In this document: positions 7,033 through 10,817 of the stretch, piece after piece
How positions within the stretch are numbered: position 1 is the stretch's first letter
Layout: the number at the start of each line of letters is the position of its first letter
Origin: an uncultured Dorea sp.
GTDB taxonomy: Bacteria > Bacillota > Clostridia > Lachnospirales > Lachnospiraceae
NCBI GenBank assembly: GCA_948844705.1
Contig: CAQNVT010000102.1
Coordinates: forward strand, 1-10,817
Reading direction: 5' to 3'
Length of the DNA: 10,817 nucleotides
Program-made: the position numbers and the translations under genes
The notes under the pieces: generated by a model
The model's database searches: none
What the model was told of the DNA's origin: nothing
Seen by the model: the letters and a program-made list of their open reading frames with translations, nothing else

Positions 7033-7050
7033 AGTTCGTATGGTCGAGCT
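7033..7050 (+). other. Small hairpin in the rpmB leader
   Basis: AGTTCG (7033-7038) can pair with CGAGCT (7045-7050), one U-G wobble included, around a 6-base loop. It lies in the predicted rpmB leader, 13 bases before the AGGAGGT ribosome binding site. It might be a stabilising or autoregulatory leader element, but six base pairs can arise by chance. Confidence 0.3.
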
Positions 7051-7076
7051 ATATAGGAGCGTTAGGAGGTGCAGTC

Positions 7077-7265
7077 ATGGCTAAATGTGCTATTTGTGAA
7101 AAGGGTGCTCACTTTGGAAATAATGTAAGCCACTCTAATAGAAAAACACCAAAGATTTGGAAGTCTAATGTAAAGTCTGTTCGTGTTAAGACAGAGAACG
7201 GCGGAACAAAGAAGATGTATGTATGTACTTCCTGCCTTAGGTCAGGAAAAGTAGAGCGTGCATAG
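7077..7265 (+). CDS. rpmB: 50S ribosomal protein L28
   Basis: This is ribosomal protein bL28, a small basic protein of the large ribosomal subunit. Its 62 residues are the standard length for Firmicutes. It keeps the family start MAKCAICEKG and the KTPKIWKSNV and KKMYVCTSCLRSGKV segments. Two CxxC pairs (C4/C7 and C50/C53) make it the zinc-binding 'C+' form. The start is secure: AGGAGGT (7064-7070) stands 6 bases before the ATG. The gene forms its own transcription unit with a promoter upstream and an intrinsic terminator downstream. Its codon choice is more AT-rich and restrained than that of the neighbours, as expected of a highly expressed ribosomal gene. In Bacillus subtilis rpmB also adjoins the yloU-yloV-recG region, so the location is conserved. 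Confidence 0.98.
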   Translation: MAKCAICEKGAHFGNNVSHSNRKTPKIWKSNVKSVRVKTENGGTKKMYVCTSCLRSGKVERA

Positions 7266-7280
7266 TTAAGACAGACAGAT

Positions 7281-7316
7281 AAACTCAGGTTTCAGCTGCG
7301 GAATCTGAGTTTTTTT
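7281..7316 (+). terminator. Intrinsic terminator after rpmB
   Basis: A 13-base-pair stem (7281-7293 with 7300-7312, two G-U pairs) closes a 6-base loop (AGCTGC) and runs into seven T residues (7310-7316). The inner eight pairs of the outer stem are AAACTCAG/CTGAGTTT. It begins 15 bases after the rpmB stop and separates rpmB from the next promoter. Confidence 0.92.
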
Positions 7317-7357
7317 GTTGTATATATGGCTAAAGAAGGAATCATTGCAATTTTTAT

Positions 7358-7386
7358 TTGTAATATAGTGGAAAACAGAGTATAAT
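7358..7386 (+). promoter_or_regulatory. Sigma-A promoter for the Asp23-fakA-recG operon
   Basis: TTGTAA (7358-7363) and a perfect TATAAT (7381-7386) are 17 bases apart in AT-rich DNA between the rpmB terminator and the Asp23 gene. Transcription should start near 7393, leaving a leader of about 50 bases. The leader holds a minor hairpin, ATACA-TTT-TGTAT at 7404-7416, of unknown meaning. Confidence 0.78.
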
Positions 7387-7442
7387 ATTGATATTGCGTA
7401 AAGATACATTTTGTATGATGTGTAGAAGTGGAGGTTTCATTT

Positions 7443-7802
7443 ATGAAAGGATGTATGAGTACAGATCACGGCATCATAACCGTTGACCAGGAGGTTATTG
7501 CAAAATATGCCGGCGCTGTAGCTATGGAGTGTTTCGGAATCGTGGGCATGGCTGCGGTCAATGTAAAGGATGGTCTTGTTCATCTTCTGAAGCGCGCGAG
7601 CTTAACCCGCGGCATTCAGGTGGATATTTCTGATGATAATCATGTAACTCTTGATTTTCATATTATCGTTGCATACGGAGTAAGCATCTCGGCGGTGACC
7701 GAGAATCTGATCAGCAATGTAAAATACCGTGTAGAGGAATTTGCGGGAATGCCTGTGGATAAAATTAATATCTATATCGAAGGTGTAAGAGTCATCGATT
7801 AG
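7443..7802 (+). CDS. Asp23/Gls24 family envelope stress protein (YloU-like)
   Basis: This is a 119-residue protein of the Asp23/Gls24 (DUF322) family. Members are small, abundant, cytoplasmic or membrane-associated proteins linked to cell-envelope homeostasis; their exact function is not settled. Family features are the start GIITVDQEVIAKYAG (about 10-24), the CFGIVGMA segment (about 30-37), the VTLDFHIIVAYGVSI strands (about 68-82) and the C-terminal INIYIEGVRV. The start is taken at ATG 7443 because GGAGG (7430-7434) lies 8 bases before it. GTG 7428 would overlap that site, and ATG 7455 is the only later option. It is the first gene after the 7358-7386 promoter and is followed 20 bases later by the FakA-like gene, the same order as yloU-yloV in Bacillus. 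Confidence 0.93.
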   Translation: MKGCMSTDHGIITVDQEVIAKYAGAVAMECFGIVGMAAVNVKDGLVHLLKRASLTRGIQVDISDDNHVTLDFHIIVAYGVSISAVTENLISNVKYRVEEFAGMPVDKINIYIEGVRVID

Positions 7803-7822
7803 TAAGAGGAGGACATAGGAAA

Positions 7823-9511
7823 GTGGCTACAAAAACGATTAATGCAGATATGCTTGCAAAGATGTTTCTTGCAGGTGCACAGAATATTGAAGCGAAGAAG
7901 GAAATGATCAATGAGCTTAATGTATTCCCGGTTCCTGACGGTGACACCGGAACGAATATGTCGCTTACAATCATGTCTGCGGCAAAGGAAGTGACCGCGC
8001 TTAAAAATCCGGGCATGAAGGAGCTGGCCAAGGCGATTTCATCGGGCTCTTTAAGAGGAGCAAGAGGAAATTCCGGCGTGATCCTGTCCCAGCTCTTAAG
8101 AGGCTTTACAAAAGCGATTCGCGAAGAAAACGAGATAGACGCGGCCGGTCTTGCGGCGGCCTGCCAGAGGGCAAGAGATACGGCCTACAAGGCTGTCATG
8201 AAGCCGAAGGAGGGTACGATTCTTACCGTGGCAAGCGGAATTGCAGAGAAGGCCTCGGAGATGGCCCTTGCCACAGAAGATCTGGAGGAATTTATCCCGG
8301 CAGTGATCGAATATGCCGCAGAGGTGCTAGAAAAGACCCCTGAGCTTCTTCCGGTGCTTAAGGAGGCGGGAGTTGTAGATTCCGGCGGACAGGGACTTCT
8401 TGAGGTGATCCGCGGTGCGTACGATGCATTTCTTGGAAAGGAAGTGGATTACAGCGCGATCGCGCCTGCTTCGGGCAAAGTTACCGTGAAGGCAGAGCCG
8501 CAGGCGGAGGCGGATATCAAGTTCGGCTACTGTACAGAGTTTATTATATTGACGGAAAAGGAATTCTCAGGGGAGGATGAGCAGGAGCTTAAGGCATATC
8601 TTTCTTCCATCGGCGATTCTATCGTGTGCGTTGCAGACGAAGATGTGGTGAAAATTCATGTGCATACAAACGATCCGGGTCTTGCGATTCAGAAGGCGCT
8701 TACCTATGGACAGCTCTCCCGCATGAAGATCGACAATATGAGAGAGGAGCATCAGGAGAAGCTGATCCGTGATGCCGAAAAGCTTGCAAAGGAGCAGGCG
8801 GCAAAGGAGACCGAAGAGAAAAGGGAAAAGAAAAAAGCATCCGGCCCTGCAAAGCCTATGGGATTTATCACGGTATCCATAGGAGAAGGCATGAATGAGA
8901 TCTTTAAGGAGCTGGGCGCAGATTATATTATCGAGGGCGGACAGACGATGAATCCGAGCACGGAGGATATGCTGAATGCCATTGACCAGGTAAACGCAGA
9001 GACGATCTTCATTCTTCCGAACAACAAGAATATCGTGTTGGCGGCAAATCAGGCAAAGGAGCTTGTGGAGGATAAAAATATTATCGTCATACCGACAAAG
9101 ACCGTACCTCAGGGAATTACCGCTATTATTAATTTCATGCCGGATGCGGATGCGACGTCAAATGAGGAGACGATGCTTGAGGAGATCAAACATGTAAAAT
9201 CCGGGCAGGTTACCTATGCGGTGCGTGATACGCATATCGACGATAAGGAGATCCATGAGGGCGATATCATGGGTATCGGTGACAGCGGAATCCTTGCGGT
9301 AGGAAAGGATGTAGAGGAGACTACAAAGGAAATGCTTTCACAGCTTGTAGATGAGGATTCGGAGCTTATAAGCCTCTATTACGGCGAGGAGGTAAGCGAG
9401 GAGAAGGCTATGGCTCTCATGAAGGAGATCGAAGCCTTATATCCGGATGTGGATGTGGACGTACACGGCGGAGGACAGCCGATCTACTATTATGTACTGG
9501 CGGTAGAATAA
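7823..9511 (+). CDS. fakA: Fatty acid kinase catalytic subunit, DhaL/DAK2 domain (FakA/YloV)
   Basis: FakA phosphorylates fatty acids held by a separate FakB (DegV-type) carrier, making acyl-phosphate for phospholipid synthesis. This 562-residue protein has the expected three parts. The N-terminal DhaL kinase domain (about 1-205) carries the ATP/Mg motif D39-G-D-T-G-T-N45 and the GARGNSG loop (79-85). The middle domain has C237 and the pair H279/H281 in KIHVHTNDPG, matching the Cys-His-His metal site of Staphylococcus FakA. The C-terminal part (about 346-562) is the DegV-like domain, with EGGQTMNPS and ILPNNKN, joined by a charged helical linker (about 305-345). The start is GTG 7823, with AGGAGG (7807-7812) 10 bases upstream and no in-frame ATG until M10. 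No fakB gene lies in the window, as usual, since FakB is encoded elsewhere. It lies 20 bases after the Asp23 gene and 8 before recG. Activity on fatty acids is inferred from the family. Confidence 0.92.
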   Translation: MATKTINADMLAKMFLAGAQNIEAKKEMINELNVFPVPDGDTGTNMSLTIMSAAKEVTALKNPGMKELAKAISSGSLRGARGNSGVILSQLLRGFTKAIREENEIDAAGLAAACQRARDTAYKAVMKPKEGTILTVASGIAEKASEMALATEDLEEFIPAVIEYAAEVLEKTPELLPVLKEAGVVDSGGQGLLEVIRGAYDAFLGKEVDYSAIAPASGKVTVKAEPQAEADIKFGYCTEFIILTEKEFSGEDEQELKAYLSSIGDSIVCVADEDVVKIHVHTNDPGLAIQKALTYGQLSRMKIDNMREEHQEKLIRDAEKLAKEQAAKETEEKREKKKASGPAKPMGFITVSIGEGMNEIFKELGADYIIEGGQTMNPSTEDMLNAIDQVNAETIFILPNNKNIVLAANQAKELVEDKNIIVIPTKTVPQGITAIINFMPDADATSNEETMLEEIKHVKSGQVTYAVRDTHIDDKEIHEGDIMGIGDSGILAVGKDVEETTKEMLSQLVDEDSELISLYYGEEVSEEKAMALMKEIEALYPDVDVDVHGGGQPIYYYVLAVE

Positions 9512-9519
9512 AAACAGGG

Positions 9520-10817
9520 ATGATTGAGCAAAGTAAAATTCGGGAATTAAAGGGCATCGGGGAGAAGACAGAAAAATTATTTGGAAAAATCGGCATTTAT
9601 ACCGCAGGAGACCTCCTGCGGTATTATCCGCGCGGGTATGACGTGTATGAGGAGAGCGTGCCTGTAAGCGAAGTAGAGGAGGGCCGGACAATGACGGTGA
9701 CCGGCATGCTCTACGGACGCGTGCAGGTATCCGCCGGCAACAGGATGCAGGTGACGACTGCATATGTGAAGGATATTACCGGGACGCTTCGGGTCATCTG
9801 GTTTAATATGCCGTTTCTTCGGAGTACACTGGCAGGAGGAGGACTGATCACGCTCAGAGGCCGTGTGGCCGGAAGAAAGACCGGGCTTGTGATGGAGCAT
9901 CCGGAGATCTATTATCCCAGTGAAAAGTATGAGGATAAGCTTCATACCCTCCAGCCGTTTTACGGGCTTACGGCAGGTCTTTCGAACAATACGGTGTCAA
10001 AGGCAGTGCGTCAGGTGATTGACAATCTGGATCTTACAAGAGATCCGCTGCCGTCGGAGCTTCGGTTAAAATATGGCCTGGCCGAATATAATTATGCGGT
10101 GAGAGGAATTCACTTCCCGGAGGATAAGGAAGTGTTTTTTCATGCCAGGGAACGGCTGGTTTTTGAAGAATTTCTGGAGTTTATCCTGTCTCTTCGAAGG
10201 CTTAAGGATAAAAATGAGAGACTTGCAAATGAATATGTGATCAAAAAGGATGCCAGAGTGGACGCATTTATCGATGCGCTTCCTTTTGAGCTCACAGGCG
10301 CACAGAAAAAGGTCTGGCAGGAGATTGAAGAGAACATGGCTTCGGATACGGTCATGTCAAGACTGGTTCAGGGTGACGTGGGCTCGGGAAAGACGATCGT
10401 AGCCGTGCTTGCGCTTATGAACACGGCGTTTAACGGTTATCAGGCAGCCATGATGGCGCCTACGGAGGTTCTGGCAAGGCAGCACTATGAATCGATTACC
10501 GGACTGTTTGAGGCTTACGGGATTCCTCATAAGGTGGTGCTTCTTACCGGATCCATGACGGCAAAGGAAAAGCGAAGAGCCTATGACCGGATCGAGTGCG
10601 GGCTTGCCAGGATTATCATCGGGACCCATGCGCTGATACAAGGGGCGGTAACCTATGATAATCTGGCGCTGGTGGTCACAGACGAGCAGCACAGATTCGG
10701 CGTAAAGCAAAGGGAAGCATTTGCAGAAAAGGGCGGAGCGCCCCACGTGCTTGTTATGAGCGCGACACCGATCCCGCGGACCCTTGCAATCATTTTATAC
10801 GGCGATCTGGACATCTC
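9520..10817 (+). CDS. recG: ATP-dependent DNA helicase RecG (3' end outside window)
   Basis: RecG is a superfamily 2 helicase that remodels stalled replication forks and branch-migrates Holliday junctions. The window holds the first 432 codons of a protein usually near 680 residues; the reading frame is intact to the edge. The N-terminus (RELKGIGEKTEKLF, 8-21; LLRYYPRGY, 32-40) and the OB-fold wedge domain (about 58-150) precede the helicase core. Core motifs are the Q motif LTGAQ (258-262), Walker A GDVGSGKT (285-292, Lys291), APTEVLA, the DEQH box (388-391) followed by RFGV, and MSATPIPRT (413-421). The later helicase lobe is missing only because the window ends. The start is ATG 9520, 8 bases after the fakA stop. 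The only purine-rich site, AGGG (9516-9519), touches the ATG, so initiation may depend on coupling to fakA translation. No promoter is visible in the gap. Confidence 0.97.
   Translation, partial: MIEQSKIRELKGIGEKTEKLFGKIGIYTAGDLLRYYPRGYDVYEESVPVSEVEEGRTMTVTGMLYGRVQVSAGNRMQVTTAYVKDITGTLRVIWFNMPFLRSTLAGGGLITLRGRVAGRKTGLVMEHPEIYYPSEKYEDKLHTLQPFYGLTAGLSNNTVSKAVRQVIDNLDLTRDPLPSELRLKYGLAEYNYAVRGIHFPEDKEVFFHARERLVFEEFLEFILSLRRLKDKNERLANEYVIKKDARVDAFIDALPFELTGAQKKVWQEIEENMASDTVMSRLVQGDVGSGKTIVAVLALMNTAFNGYQAAMMAPTEVLARQHYESITGLFEAYGIPHKVVLLTGSMTAKEKRRAYDRIECGLARIIIGTHALIQGAVTYDNLALVVTDEQHRFGVKQREAFAEKGGAPHVLVMSATPIPRTLAIILYGDLDI

Noticed and set aside
7823..9511. Dihydroxyacetone kinase or glycerone kinase subunit, suggested by the DhaL motif.
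   Set aside because: The Cys-His-His middle domain, DegV-like C-terminus and Asp23/recG context fit FakA/YloV and not a DhaL subunit.

Overview
The window reads as a chromosomal segment of a spore-forming, anaerobic Gram-positive Firmicute, most likely a Clostridia of the Lachnospiraceae type. The evidence is a moderate GC content with many GGA/AGA/CGG codons, strong AGGAGG ribosome binding sites, a GerW (YtfJ) sporulation protein, and the conserved rpmB - Asp23/YloU - FakA/YloV - RecG order. The genus is an inference. All ten complete genes and the truncated eleventh lie on the + strand. No mobile element, CRISPR array, tRNA, rRNA or clear horizontally acquired block is visible.

Block 1 (about 31-6965) is a tightly packed run of seven genes: a long RlhA-like U32 family protein with DUF3656-type C-terminus; a SEDS-family (FtsW/RodA) glycosyltransferase; a short class B penicillin-binding transpeptidase whose start overlaps the SEDS gene; a 107-residue protein I do not recognise; a membrane-anchored DUF2953 protein with a long acidic linker; GerW; and a 56-residue membrane protein. 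Gaps are 1-30 bases or negative, and I see no convincing internal promoter or terminator, so they probably form one operon or two overlapping ones. The SEDS and PBP pair should act as a peptidoglycan polymerase and crosslinker. The DUF2953-GerW pair matches the ytfI-ytfJ pair of Bacillus subtilis and points to the developing spore.

Block 2 (about 6981-7316) is a self-contained rpmB unit: an extended -10 promoter, a short leader with a small hairpin, the zinc-ribbon form of ribosomal protein L28, and a strong intrinsic terminator.

Block 3 (about 7358 to the end) starts at a good sigma-A promoter and carries an Asp23/Gls24 protein, a FakA-like DhaL-domain kinase and recG, which runs off the right edge. 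This arrangement is widespread in Firmicutes. It joins cell-envelope and fatty-acid functions with recombination repair by location, not by an obvious shared pathway.

Overall this looks like core genome. The items most worth a second look are the out-of-frame SEDS/PBP overlap with charged residues in both frames, the small membrane protein after gerW, the unrecognised 107-residue protein, and the acidic linker of the DUF2953 protein with a basic out-of-frame ORF inside it. I did not find convincing evidence of an entirely new system.
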